Below are positions 1 to 9,266 of a stretch of DNA of 15,863 bases, piece after piece; positions within the stretch are counted from its first letter, which is position 1; every line of letters begins with the position of its first letter. The notes below the pieces were generated by a model. That model saw nothing but the letters and a program-made list of their open reading frames with translations, ran no database searches and was not told where the DNA came from. The translations under genes were made by a program, and so were the position numbers. Origin of the DNA: Phoronis ovalis (lineage: Eukaryota > Phoronida > Phoronidae); the NCBI GenBank assembly GCA_028565635.1, contig JAOXYB010025869.1, forward strand, positions 1-15,863, given 5' to 3'.

Positions 1-336
1 TACTGTACTTATAAAACATGTATGCTTCATATTAATAATATGCAATTCCTTTCGCTCAAATAACCAATTTAAACAGCATACAATGATGATTCTTCGAATC
101 GTCGTTGTCTTGTTACCAGTTTCCATAGCGAAACAGTTTCTTTGTTAAGTACTTGTTTATATCAAGCTATGAGTTTGGATTAACATATTGGCCATAATAT
201 GTTAATGAGTGTTCCTATCACATGTATTCATTAATCCGGCCCTCAATCTCTAATACATCTCTTAAACAGCATCAGGTAGTACTTGCACAAACTAATAAAA
301 ATCAAATTGAGATTTTTTGATTGTTTTATTTTGCAG
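1..336. other. Intron upstream of first visible ZDHHC12 exon
   Basis: This AT-rich stretch ends in a polypyrimidine tract and a 3' splice site (ag at 335-336), so at least its right part is the intron before the first visible ZDHHC12 exon. I looked for the DPG motif and the first two transmembrane helices that precede this exon in the family and did not find them, so those exons lie left of the window. The only structure seen is an interrupted palindrome at 179-206 (10-bp arms, 8-bp spacer). Confidence 0.6.
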
Positions 337-1532
337 ACTAATTTTTATGATGACTCTGATGAATCTGAGGAAGGAGATAAAGAAACATGTGATGAAAATG
401 ATTCCGAATCTAGAGCTATGTTAAATAATAACTCAAACAATGAACCCCCAAAGAGGATATGCCCTTACTGCAACATTGAAGTGAGTTTTCACTTTTAAAA
501 ATTTCAGTATTCATGTATTACTTATAGTTGTGTTAACTTAACAACAAATTATGTCTGATGCACCAGAATAATATAAAAATTACCTGGGCTTAGTATTAAT
601 ATCCTGGATTAGTATGTTCTTTGTTCAACCAAGATAAGGGTGTTTCATAACTGCTCAATTCTCTATGCCAGTGAGCACAGTTATGTTCCCCCTTTTTTTC
701 TTTGAAAACACAAATTTCTAATGCTACATGTTCATTATATATGTAGCTGTATTCTTGGGTTCGCAATAATACTATTCTCTTCCCGTTAATGTAAAATCAT
801 AATGTAAGTTACGGATTTAATATTTTATTTTTCAGCAACCACTAAGAACTCGTCACTGTAGAGACTGTAAGAGATGTGTCCAGAAATATGATCACCACTG
901 TCCATGGCTAGAGACATGTGTTGGTGAAAAGAATCACAAATACTTCTGGCTTTTCCTACTCACCACTGCTATACTCATTTATTGGACATTTGCAATTGCG
1001 TGGTAAGCGTCATTGAGTTATTCAGTTTCAGTTATATCACTGGGGCTTTTTTAAGCTAAAATGTGTAACAAAATAATTATGAAATGATATTTCCTTTATC
1101 AGTTGTAAAGAAAAAACAATATTCTGTATGTCACTTCATTAATCTTGCTTGTCAACCCAGTTACCTCATCATGTGTGCTTAACATTTTTATAACTTTTTA
1201 GTGGAGCAATTGAACACAAAGAAAAATGGAAGGATTGGTTGTTAGGCAATGCAGTACTTATAGTGGACATGTTTATTTTAGTTGCCAGTGGTTTTACAGT
1301 TACAGCACTTTTTGGCTTCCATTCTTATCTTATGGCAACAAACTCCACCACATGGGAAAGTGTTGCAAGAGAAAAAATTACTTATTTGCAACATTTGCAA
1401 GAAGATTATAATCCTTTTCACATGGGGTACTGTAAAAATATATACACTTTTTTGTGCAACTTCGGAATACAGAAATGGCATAAACTATATTACAAAAGAA
1501 CAAAAGATATGGATGATATGGACATAGAGTGA
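337..1532 (+). CDS. ZDHHC12: Palmitoyltransferase ZDHHC12 (3' part, three exons)
   Basis: This is a DHHC-type protein S-acyltransferase, which moves palmitate from palmitoyl-CoA to cysteines of target proteins at Golgi/ER membranes. Visible exons are 337-480, 836-1002 and 1202-1532, with GT-AG introns and phases 0 and 2 that keep one frame for 213 residues to the TGA at 1530-1532. Counting from the first visible residue: an acidic linker (5-30), the CPYC zinc pair (42-45), the cysteine-rich domain with HCRDCKRC (55-62), the DHHC motif (67-70; catalytic Cys codon 899-901), CPW and CVGEKNH, a third transmembrane helix, a fourth helix, the family TTxE motif read as TTWE, and a late NPF motif. 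The CPYC-x3-QPLRTRHC spacing and the NPF tail fit ZDHHC12 better than other DHHC members. About 70 N-terminal residues (two helices) are outside the window. In mammals this enzyme acts on gephyrin and NLRP3; substrates here are unknown. Nothing visible is broken. Confidence 0.9.
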
Positions 1533-1614
1533 AGATATTTATGAATTAGGTGTTTTTCCTGCAAATACATTTTGTTCCGACTGTCAGTACTGCTAAATAA
1601 GCAGAAAGTAAGTG

Positions 1615-1743
1615 GCAGATCATGTGTTAGTGAAAAGAATCACAAATACTTCTGGCTTTTCCTACTCTACACTTCTATATACTAATCTGTTGGACATTTG
1701 CAATTGCATGATAAGAATTACTAAGTTATTCATTTTCACTACA
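1615..1743 (+). pseudogene. Broken partial copy of the ZDHHC12 DHHC exon
   Basis: About 85 bp downstream of the ZDHHC12 stop, this segment repeats the end of exon 836-1002 and the first ~35 bp of the following intron (source about 909-1037). The stretch from GTGAAAAGAATCACAAATAC through the codons for YFWLFLL is nearly identical, followed by TTGGACATTTGCAATTGC. The copy has a 2-bp length change in the middle, which shifts the frame, and the splice donor is changed from GTAAG to ATAAG, so it cannot work as an exon boundary. It lacks the DHHC cysteine. It looks like a local segmental duplication, not a retrocopy, because intron sequence is included. It probably lies in the ZDHHC12 3' UTR. Confidence 0.85.
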
Positions 1744-1791
1744 CAGCAGATGAGTATGCTTAGAGTAATGTTTGTAGGATTTCCCACTAAC

Positions 1792-2142
1792 AGGCCTACC
1801 TAACCAGCCTAGATTCGAACCGTCGATCCACACTAGCGCACCTGTTTCCTATCATTCAAACTCTTTTTCCGTGTTTCGCACAGAAATTCTTGCTACTCGA
1901 TCTGTCATTTCCGTAGACTCGCACAAGTTGCCAGGAATTCAGGAGACTCAGACCTGCTGTTCAACAAGTGTTCAAGTCTCCGGAAACCTGTACGAGTTCC
2001 TGGCAACTGGTGCGAGTCTACGGAAATTACGGTTTGAGTAGCAGGAATTTCGGTGCGAAACATGGAAAAGGGGTTCAAATGGTAGGAAACAGGTGCGCGA
2101 GTACAGATTGGCGGTTCAAGTCTACGCTGGTTAGGTAGGCCT
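1792..2142. mobile_element. Foldback (long-hairpin MITE-like) element 1
   Basis: Arms at 1792-1940 and 1994-2142 (149 bp each) are inverted repeats of each other, about 85% identical by eye, around a ~53-bp centre. The ends read AGGCCTACCTAACCAGC on both strands. There is no transposase frame, so it would be non-autonomous. I could not find a convincing target-site duplication; TAA occurs on both sides but does not sit flush with the arms. It lies 260 bp after the ZDHHC12 stop and before the first AATAAA (2261-2266), so it may be transcribed as a long hairpin within the 3' UTR. The superfamily is not identified. Confidence 0.85.
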
Positions 2143-2260
2143 AAGTAAGCAAGTTTAAAAAGTTAATCTTATGATTCTTGATTTAAACATTTTTTTGTAC
2201 CATGTTTTACACAAAATTAATATTAAATTAAAGTTTTGTTGTTATGATATTTTAAAATAC

Positions 2261-2266
2261 AATAAA
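2261..2266 (+). terminator. Candidate ZDHHC12 polyadenylation signal
   Basis: This is the first canonical AATAAA after the ZDHHC12 stop, about 730 bp downstream. ATTAAA variants occur just before it near 2222. In AT-rich DNA such hexamers arise by chance, so only position supports it. If it is used, the broken exon copy and foldback element 1 are in the mature 3' UTR. Confidence 0.35.
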
Positions 2267-3227
2267 TTTCAATTAAAGTATAATGTTTATAATTATATTA
2301 AAAATGTCATGGAATATATTATTTACAGTATTAACTTGAAGGTGCTTATTAAGTTGTGTTTGCCATATATCCTGCATAAAAAATTCTAAAACTTGTATTA
2401 TATTGAAATTTGTGAGTACTGATAAACATGCAAATCCTAACCACCTGATTGCTGCTGTCGCTTCCACACCAACAACCAAAAGGCAAACTTGGAATTATTT
2501 ATGCCTTAAGATTTGTAATGTTGGACCAAAAGTAAGGCCTCTTCTTTATAGTTTCAAATATCCCAGCATTTTCCTAAAATGATTTTAATTTCTCTCTAGG
2601 TTAGCAATGCCATTTATAAGAAGATCCCTTGATTTACTGTTCTAAAAGTAGCTTTTATGCTTTTTAACCCTCAGTTTACTGTGACAGTCACAGAATTGAA
2701 AGAAAGGCACCAGTTTTTGACTTTTATATGGAGTGACCTTTATTTTGATTTATGAATCGAGTTTTGCTGTGGGAGCTACAATACTAACCATAAATTTAAA
2801 AGCAGCACATTTATAGTCTATTTAGATGATGCACTGAAGTACTAACAAAATTTTCAACTTTATTTACAACTTAATTTATCTGAACTTATTTTAATTTAGG
2901 GAACAAAATATCTTCAAAAATGACTAGACCAAAGTGAAAACAAGATAGAGAACTAACAGGAATAAGACCAATTAAAGTGGGGTTTTTTATATTTCTCAGT
3001 ATATCGGGTTCTACTGAATGTATGTTGCTTTTTATTCACAATTATTCTATGAGTGACTTTGTTAATTTTTTTCAATAAATATTTTGATCAGTTCTCTAAA
3101 ATTGCTTAAAAAGTAGTAGCTTTATAGTAATGTTCAATTGAATGTTCAACCTCATGCAGATATGATCATTATTTAATTTTAATATATTTACACTCTGCCT
3201 CATCTTCCTTCTATAATTATACTCGGT
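2267..3227. other. Intergenic, no gene seen
   Basis: This is AT-rich DNA with stops in all frames and only short chance open frames. No conserved motif, RNA gene or transposon end was recognised. A 15-bp perfect palindrome (CTGTGACAGTCACAG, near 2680) is the only structure noted. Confidence 0.5.
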
Positions 3228-3540
3228 AAAAATCCACAGTCATCAAATCTGGGACTATTTGTAACTAATTCCTGTAGATCAAATCGGCAACACTTCTTAA
3301 TAATTTCTTGTGTTTAAAAAAATTGACCTTGTTAGGCCTTAGGGTCAGCATTGGCCTAGCCCAGATGTATGATGTCTCAAGTACTGACGGTACCGGCTGT
3401 TCCTCCAAACACGCTCTCATTAAGATATAGCTTAGTAACAATTGGAAAGAATGAAAGGAAACATGCATTCCTGATAGCTCACTGCCTTACTGCAGGATTT
3501 AATACTTATTTGTAACTAATTCCTGTAGATCAAATCGGCA
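3228..3540 (+). repeat. Dispersed repeat, copy 1, with 34-bp flanking direct repeats
   Basis: This segment matches about 5323-5556 in the same orientation, with high identity broken by small indels. The best-conserved blocks are ATAATTTCTTGTGTTTAAAA, TGTATGATGTCTCAAGTAC, TGTTCCTCCAAACAC and a ~45-bp block starting AAGATATAGCTT. Copy 1 also contains a perfect 34-bp direct repeat, 3256-3289 and 3507-3540 (starts TATTTGTAACTAATTCC), bracketing the shared core. The copy 2 region keeps only traces of these. No coding frame runs through both copies. It may be a short interspersed element or an LTR-like remnant; I cannot name the family. Confidence 0.75.
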
Positions 3541-4409
3541 TCACATCTCGCGTCAATGCAAAATTTCGTGATCATGTGTTTTGTTTGGTTCAGCAAGTTT
3601 GTTGCCGTTTAGTTTTGATGTTCTCCAATAGGTAGCGCAATGGTAAAAACCGCATCACCGTCGTAATAATTTGACCAATCCGCTACACAATCTTCGTATT
3701 TAAATATGAAATTATATTTAATGTGAATTGTACATCATTTGGGCTTATTGCTATTTTCTTTAACTTTTTATTCTGATATATAGTGTATTATAATTGTCTG
3801 TTTGATTGCAACTCGTATTTTGTACTACGCGCATTGGTAAGCAAAGGTGAATAGTAATCTGCCTTTTTGATTGGGACTATTTGTACGGTTAGTTGTTGTT
3901 TCACGTGTTGCTGAAATTATACACATTTATCCACAAAATATACATTTAATGTTACATATTAGACATGACGACAAATTATAGCATTGTAATGAAACTGTGA
4001 ACTTAACACTACTCAAATTTGCTTGACTCTGCCCATTGAATTTTTTAAATGATTTTGTGTCCATGCTTTTTCTGGTATAAAAATCAAATATGGCTGCTGT
4101 CAGGTTCATTGCCAGTTTTTGAGTTTACGAAAACGTCTGTTAGTGTTTCAGCAGTTTGTAAACATAAATGGTATATGTTTACATTGCTGTATGGAAATTT
4201 TCATCGTATGATTGAGTGTTTGTTAATTTTGAAAGACGATGGGTTTTGACTATTAAGAAAGTGTTTGGACCAAGTCAGGTTTACTTATTTTATTAATACT
4301 TAATAGAACTATCTTAATCTCTCCCACTTTAATACGCAAAACAAGTAGCCACAAAGACAATAGTATCAGAATAGAATTTAACAGTAATAATTTACACTCC
4401 TTTTTACAG
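3541..4409 (+). other. Region upstream of RPL28 coding exon 1; probable promoter and 5' UTR intron
   Basis: The first RPL28 coding exon opens with a 3' splice site (ag at 4408-4409) only 8 nt before its ATG, so a non-coding first exon must lie upstream, as is common in ribosomal protein genes. I cannot place it. One weak candidate is the pyrimidine run near 3861-3867, followed by a possible donor near 3887 (gttagt). A CCAAT motif lies near 3675. The phrase GGGACTATTTGTA at 3873-3885 repeats one at 3251-3263. No other gene was seen. Confidence 0.4.
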
Positions 4410-4417
4410 GCCTGAAA

Positions 4418-6289
4418 ATGACAACAGACGTACAGTGGCTGGTCATCAGGAATAACTCGTGCTTTTTGCTGAAGAATCGTCTTGGGGCTAATATCACATT
4501 TTCAAAGGTTCGCAATTTAATGTCAAAATCAAAAGACATTAATCACGTTTGCTCTTATCCCCTTTCTTGCAACTTTTATCTAACACTTATTTTATTTTCA
4601 GAAATTTAATAATAACTTAATGTAGCAATACACTTATACATATTTAATACTTAGTTCCTAATCTGCCGGGTACTTCACAAATTTTGGATAGGGGTGTGAT
4701 CTTCTTAACAATTTTCATGCCAAAAAAAACTCTGCATTCATTTTGGAAAATTAATTCTTTGCTAGGAACCAAACAACTTGAAGAACAGGAACTCGCTCAA
4801 ATATAATGGTTTAGTTCAACAAAAAACTGTAGGTGTAGAAGCCTGTTCTGATAAGAAAGGAGTGGCTCTTGTAACCAGAAAGACTTCAGGTTTGTGTTGC
4901 ATTTTTGTATTCAATAGCTTGGGTATATCACTCTGACACCACAAATTTGGTTAAAATTTGCCTCTTTAACCATAAGACAGGATCAAACAGAATTTACAGA
5001 TTTCTTGTCCGTTCTCTTAGCCTAGTAGCAAAGACAAGGTTAACGAGTGCTTTTGGCCTGATAACTTTGGGGAATTCCTAATTGACCTTTGGCATTATTG
5101 AGGTACCCACCAGTTAAGAATTCAAAATGTTTTTGATGTTGTAATCTCATCATCAAAGTTTTGTAGTTTTGAGACCTCTACATGACCTTTCAATCTAACT
5201 TTATACCCCTCCCACCCTGGAGATGTCATCAGCCAAACTGCAACCCTGTTACCGATTGTTCTCATTATTTACTATGAATTAATTGCAAAATGCCAAAGTA
5301 GAACTTACCTTTACATCTAAATAATCTTACAGGCCATCAAATTACCTTTTTGTAACATGGCAACATAATTTCTTGTGTTTAAAAAAATAAAAAATTGACC
5401 TTAGGGTCATCATTGGCTTTAATAGCCCCGGTGTATGATGTCTCAAGTACTATACCTGTTCCTCCAAACACACAAGATATAGCTTGGTAACAATTGGAAA
5501 GAATGAAAGGAAACGTGTATACCTGATAGCTTACTGCAGGATTTACTACTTATGTGCCTGTAACACTGGGATCAGTCTTAAAGACTGTTTCTGCATAACC
5601 CAACAACTATCACTTAACAGTACTTACAGTTTACATAACTAATAAACATATTTAAAAGTATAATTTTTTATTATTGGAAAATTTTGTCAGTGCTCTGCTT
5701 CTTGCCTACCTCATGCCAGATGTATGCATGACAAAAGAATTGTAAAGTAGTTAAATACCTTCATATTATTTCAGCATGGAGAAAGCCCAATAAGACGCTC
5801 AGTCGTACTGAATTAAAGAGAGGTTCCCGTCGTGCACTTGCCACTATTCGTAAAACTCTTCGTCAAGGACGCTACAGAAAAGATTTGAAAAATGTAAGTT
5901 TTAAGAAATATTTGCACAAACAAAATATATTTTTTCAGAAACTGGCAAAACATTACAAACTTTTTTGTTTTTTCAAGATGGTCTTCCTAAGGCGAGTTGC
6001 TCATTTTGGGTGGCAATGTGGCAGTACTAAATTCCTGCCATGAAGCAATATGTTTGAAGTTTCAAGCAAAGTTAAATGCTCAATAATATTTTTATCAAGA
6101 TATTTTATAATACTTTCAATTCTGGAAAACAAATGCATACTTTGTATCCGATTACCATGCTTATGTTTATGTTCAACTATTTAAACAACTAAACAGCATG
6201 TATTTCGGTTGTAGGCTGCGTTAAAGAAAGCAAGTGCACTCCTGAAGAGCCAAAAAGATGTTGTAACAAAATCAGGCAGAAGAAAGTAA
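4418..6289 (+). CDS. RPL28: 60S ribosomal protein L28 (eL28), complete coding region
   Basis: This is a cytosolic large-subunit ribosomal protein present in nearly all eukaryotes (absent from budding yeast). Coding exons are 4418-4507, 4766-4889, 5775-5893 and 6215-6289, phases 0, 1 and 0, with clean GT-AG borders, giving 135 aa against 137 in human. The start is the first ATG after the splice acceptor and gives the expected N-terminus ([19 protein letters not shown]). Family landmarks in order: the VQWLVIRN strand (5-12), the [16 protein letters not shown] block at the start of the second coding exon (31-46), KTVGVEA (50-56), KxRYRxDL-like [10 protein letters not shown] at the end of the third, and the lysine-rich tail [14 protein letters not shown]. 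Very high Lys/Arg content suits rRNA binding. The second of the three introns holds a copy of the dispersed repeat and the third a possible hairpin. No damage is visible, so it is likely the functional gene and not one of the intronless pseudogenes common for this family. Confidence 0.95.
5323..5556 (+). repeat. Dispersed repeat, copy 2, inside RPL28 intron
   Basis: This is the second copy of the repeat at 3228-3540, same orientation, in the intron 4890-5774. It keeps the blocks TGTATGATGTCTCAAGTAC, TGTTCCTCCAAACAC and the ~45-bp block starting AAGATATAGCTT. It differs by several short indels and lacks the 34-bp direct repeats. It also carries TTGACC-TTA-GGGTCA, a small dyad that in copy 1 is opened up by an insertion. 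Confidence 0.75.
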
Positions 6290-6432
6290 ACAAATTTCAA
6301 ACTTTATTGTACAAAAAGTTTTGGATAATACACTATAAACATAAAAAATTAATACTCTGTTAGTTTATGAGTTTGTGCATTGCCACTTAATAATAAGTAA
6401 CTTTTTTCATTTGTTTTGATGTGAGAATGCAA

Positions 6433-6438
6433 AATAAA
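6433..6438 (+). terminator. RPL28 polyadenylation signal
   Basis: A canonical AATAAA lies about 145 bp after the RPL28 stop and is the first on this strand. The short 3' UTR this implies is typical of ribosomal protein genes. Confidence 0.6.
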
Positions 6439-6439
6439 T

Positions 6440-8018
6440 TGGCCACAAAAATGATTTGAATTATAAACATCGGAAAATAAGAGGCAAGTATTCACATATT
6501 CTTAGTCCATTTCAATTATTACAACATTATCAACTTTTAGAAATTGGTATGTGTCCAAAGGGAACACTTCTGGATTTTTTACCTTTCACCATATTTATGA
6601 TAGATAGTAATAATTTGATAAGATTTCGTGCTGCATTTTTTCAGTGGCAGCTGATTTAGTTTGATATTGAGCTTGAAGTTTTGACCTATCAAATTGTGTC
6701 AATAGGAAGCTTCTCTGCAAACAGAAATCACAGCCTATAGATTTTTCATGGTAAAGCTACAACACAACTGTTCAGCATGACTGACCTAAATGAAACAGTG
6801 AATATACTACCGATATCATACTACTTTGTTAAGAAAAATACAATACAGAACAGGTGAACAATAGTTTACTCGTGTAATTTTGGGCATGTATTACACGGCA
6901 CAAATTTTACTATTATACACTTTAAGCAAGATTAACCAAGAAGTTGTCTGCTTTGCCTGACAGGGTTAAGGTGGCGTGTAGGCATTGCAGAGGACGCTAC
7001 TGTTGCATGCATTTTTATCTGTCAAACCCATTTTTTAAATAAAAATTAACAAAACCGGGGTTGGTAGAAACGAATGATCTGATATAATTTGCCCAAGAAC
7101 AATTAAATGTAGGTGCGATCCTATTTATTTCAAAATTATGTCGTATTTAAATGCATATTCTGCCAAAATGGTGACCCTTAGAAGCACATGTATGAAGTAA
7201 CATTCCTTGTGTGACTTTAAAATGACAATTTAATTATCCCAACACCCATTGCCTCTAGATTAAGTGGAGCCTCGAGTGTAAAGGTGTTAATAAAAATTGG
7301 TCTTAACATTTATTTTTAAGGTATTTTTTGCAATTGTCAATTTAATAAATTCTTTAGAGTGATTTGTAGTGCTTTAACTATTCAACATTATAATCATACC
7401 AGATAACACTGCATTACTGGTGGATAATGCTTGCAACGATTGATATTTAGATGTGTATCTCTGGTACATTTCTTACAACCACCTATATGACCCTTGAGCC
7501 ATGTCGCTGTAATTATAAATTTGCGATGTGCAGAAAACTACCTAGGGAAAATTAAATGCAGTATTTTAAACAAATGCTTTCTTTATATTAAAAGTGTGTG
7601 AAAATGTGTTAAAGCAATGATGATCTCTATAAAATGAAATTCTTGCATTCTTTTCCGCAAGGTACAACACACTTTTTAATTCACATGTGCCATGCAGTAT
7701 TTTAATATTAAAATATGCATTGCCATTGTGACCAATGCAGACATCACGCCGAGAAGAATGCGCAGTTAAGAGCCGAGTTAAGAATCCAATACTTTATAAA
7801 CAAAGGTAGTTACAATCGCACAAAAAAAAATCAATTGTATTGTAACAGGTTAACTGTATGTAAACTTACCATTAACTGTAAAAAAACCTGTCATCCAGTC
7901 TTTATAGACATTTCTTGAAATGGCAAAGGAACTGTGTAATATCTTTGTGCACATTAAAATCTAATATTTCATGTAATGACTTAATAATGTTATATTTTTT
8001 TCTCTTTAAATGTATGTT
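6440..8018. other. Intergenic, no gene seen
   Basis: This AT-rich region has only chance open frames (6456-6659 and 7715-7918 on +), which match no known family. Small structures: a hairpin at 6871-6897 (CGTGTAAT, 11-nt loop) and a near-perfect palindrome at 7692-7720. ATGCAGTATTTTA occurs twice, at 7556-7568 and 7692-7704. Confidence 0.5.
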
Positions 8019-8024
8019 GAAAAT

Positions 8025-8551
8025 CACTTGTAGGTAACAATGTGATGAGACTATCCGGGTAACCATTTTTTTTTCTCGCTTTGATGCAAAACATGTTCAT
8101 ATCTCCAAACATCTTAAGCAAGTATTATGGGAGAGGAAGCATAGCTAAAAGCACATTCTTGTATAAATCTGTCTACTTTTGAGAAATCAGCAATTTTCTG
8201 TGAAACGTGTGACAGCTCAAAGCGAAGGAAATCGGAATGTGTACTAAGACAAAAAAGAGCACAACATTTTATTCTTTTGTGGGTTTGTCTTATCACATGT
8301 TCCAATTTCTTTCGAAGCCAGCTGTCACACATTCTACAGAAATTTCTGATTTCTCAAAACAAAGGTTCTTTGATAAATATAAGAATGAGTTTTGAGGGAA
8401 TACGTTGTTACCTATGTTTCCTCTTCAAAATAGTTCCCCGTTTATTCATACATTTGGAGATACATACATTTCTTTGCATTGAAATGAGAGAAAAATGGCA
8501 ACCCCAAAAGTCTTGTCACTCGTTTCTGTGATAACGTGTTACCAACCAGTG
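8025..8551. mobile_element. Foldback element 2 with 6-bp target duplication
   Basis: A 527-bp segment folds back on itself almost completely: arms about 8025-8264 and 8276-8551 with only ~11 bp between. The tips read CACTTGTAGGTAACA on one side and CACTGGTTGGTAACA on the other. Matching internal blocks include TATCTCCAAA, TTTTGAGAAATCAG and GTGTGACAGCT. Directly outside are identical hexamers GAAAAT at 8019-8024 and 8552-8557, consistent with a target-site duplication. The arms have many substitutions and indels, so it is an old insertion. No transposase is encoded. Open frames pointing outward from the centre on both strands are mirror images of the same arm and not genes. Confidence 0.8.
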
Positions 8552-8557
8552 GAAAAT

Positions 8558-9266
8558 CTATTTTTGTACTGCACTGATAAATTTGACAAAAACTGTATTT
8601 TTTAATTTACAAATTATAATTGTAACATGCTAATTTTTCCCTGAGCATCCAAATCTTAATATATTTTATGTATGCTATCGAAAGGCAATGTCCAAAAACA
8701 CCTCTTCACAAAATCTGTATCGACTGGTGATAGTTAAATCAGTTGTAGCCTATGCATCTAATAATTTAAACAGTAAAAGGAAATACTAGGGCTAGGCAAG
8801 CTTCAAGTTCCCCTGGACAATCCAGAATCATACTTTTTCAACATCATAGTTTTCTCATGTAGCAGTTTGACATTTTTGTTGCTTCATCTTTTAATAATTT
8901 TGGTAACTGATCCAGCTGACAGAAATCTTTGAATAGTTACAAAGACGTCTTGTAGGCAAAGAGAGCACAAAATTTATCAGAGTTTATACAGAAGATGAAA
9001 AATGAGTTGATAGCAATTTTGTGTAAAATTAAAAATATTTCTCAGATAAAAGTAAGTCACACAGTATCATAAATGCATAGAATAACTTGCATAATGAGAA
9101 AAACATATCCAATTGTATTATTTTTATGAAGAAACTGGTACACAAAATACCATGCAATACATAACTTGTGAAGAAGCTTTTTAAGATGTTCAGCGCATTG
9201 GAAGACCCTAAAAAAGCAAGCAGCCTTGTAAACACAACTGTGCTGTTAATATTGTCCTTGCATATA
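8558..9266 (-). other. Probable RNF26 3' UTR and intergenic DNA
   Basis: This lies downstream of the RNF26 stop on the minus strand. No AATAAA is close; an ATTAAA variant on the minus strand at 8890-8895 is a weak polyadenylation candidate. Nothing else was recognised; the minus-strand open frame 9029-9283 overlaps the RNF26 end and looks like chance. Confidence 0.4.

Noticed and set aside
1226-1527. Alternative-frame ORFs over the last ZDHHC12 exon (both strands)
   Set aside because: The family-conserved frame (TTWE, NPF) is unambiguous; the others are shadows.
1811-2125. tRNA-type B boxes (GGTTCGAATC on - at the left arm, GGTTCAAGTC on + at the right arm) suggesting a tRNA or SINE
   Set aside because: The bases flanking the putative T-loops do not form a stem and no A box or cloverleaf is present; the two sites are simply the mirrored arms of foldback element 1.
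5435-5526. C/D-box snoRNA inside the intronic repeat (ATGATGT ... CTGA)
   Set aside because: The box spacing is possible and both repeat copies keep the boxes, but the flanks do not pair into a terminal stem in either copy and no good internal C'/D' pair or guide region was seen.
6456-6659. 67-codon frame just after RPL28
   Set aside because: It has no ATG start, lies past the RPL28 polyadenylation signal, and has no recognisable motif.
7715-7918. 67-codon frame with a Cys/His-rich start (MHCHCDQCRHH)
   Set aside because: The metal-binding look is confined to a few codons next to an AT palindrome; the rest resembles translated AT-rich noncoding DNA.
8114-8531. Two opposed open frames (8114-8332 on -, 8277-8531 on +) with similar peptides, as duplicated genes
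   Set aside because: They are the same inverted-repeat arm read outward on each strand; similarity follows from the foldback structure.
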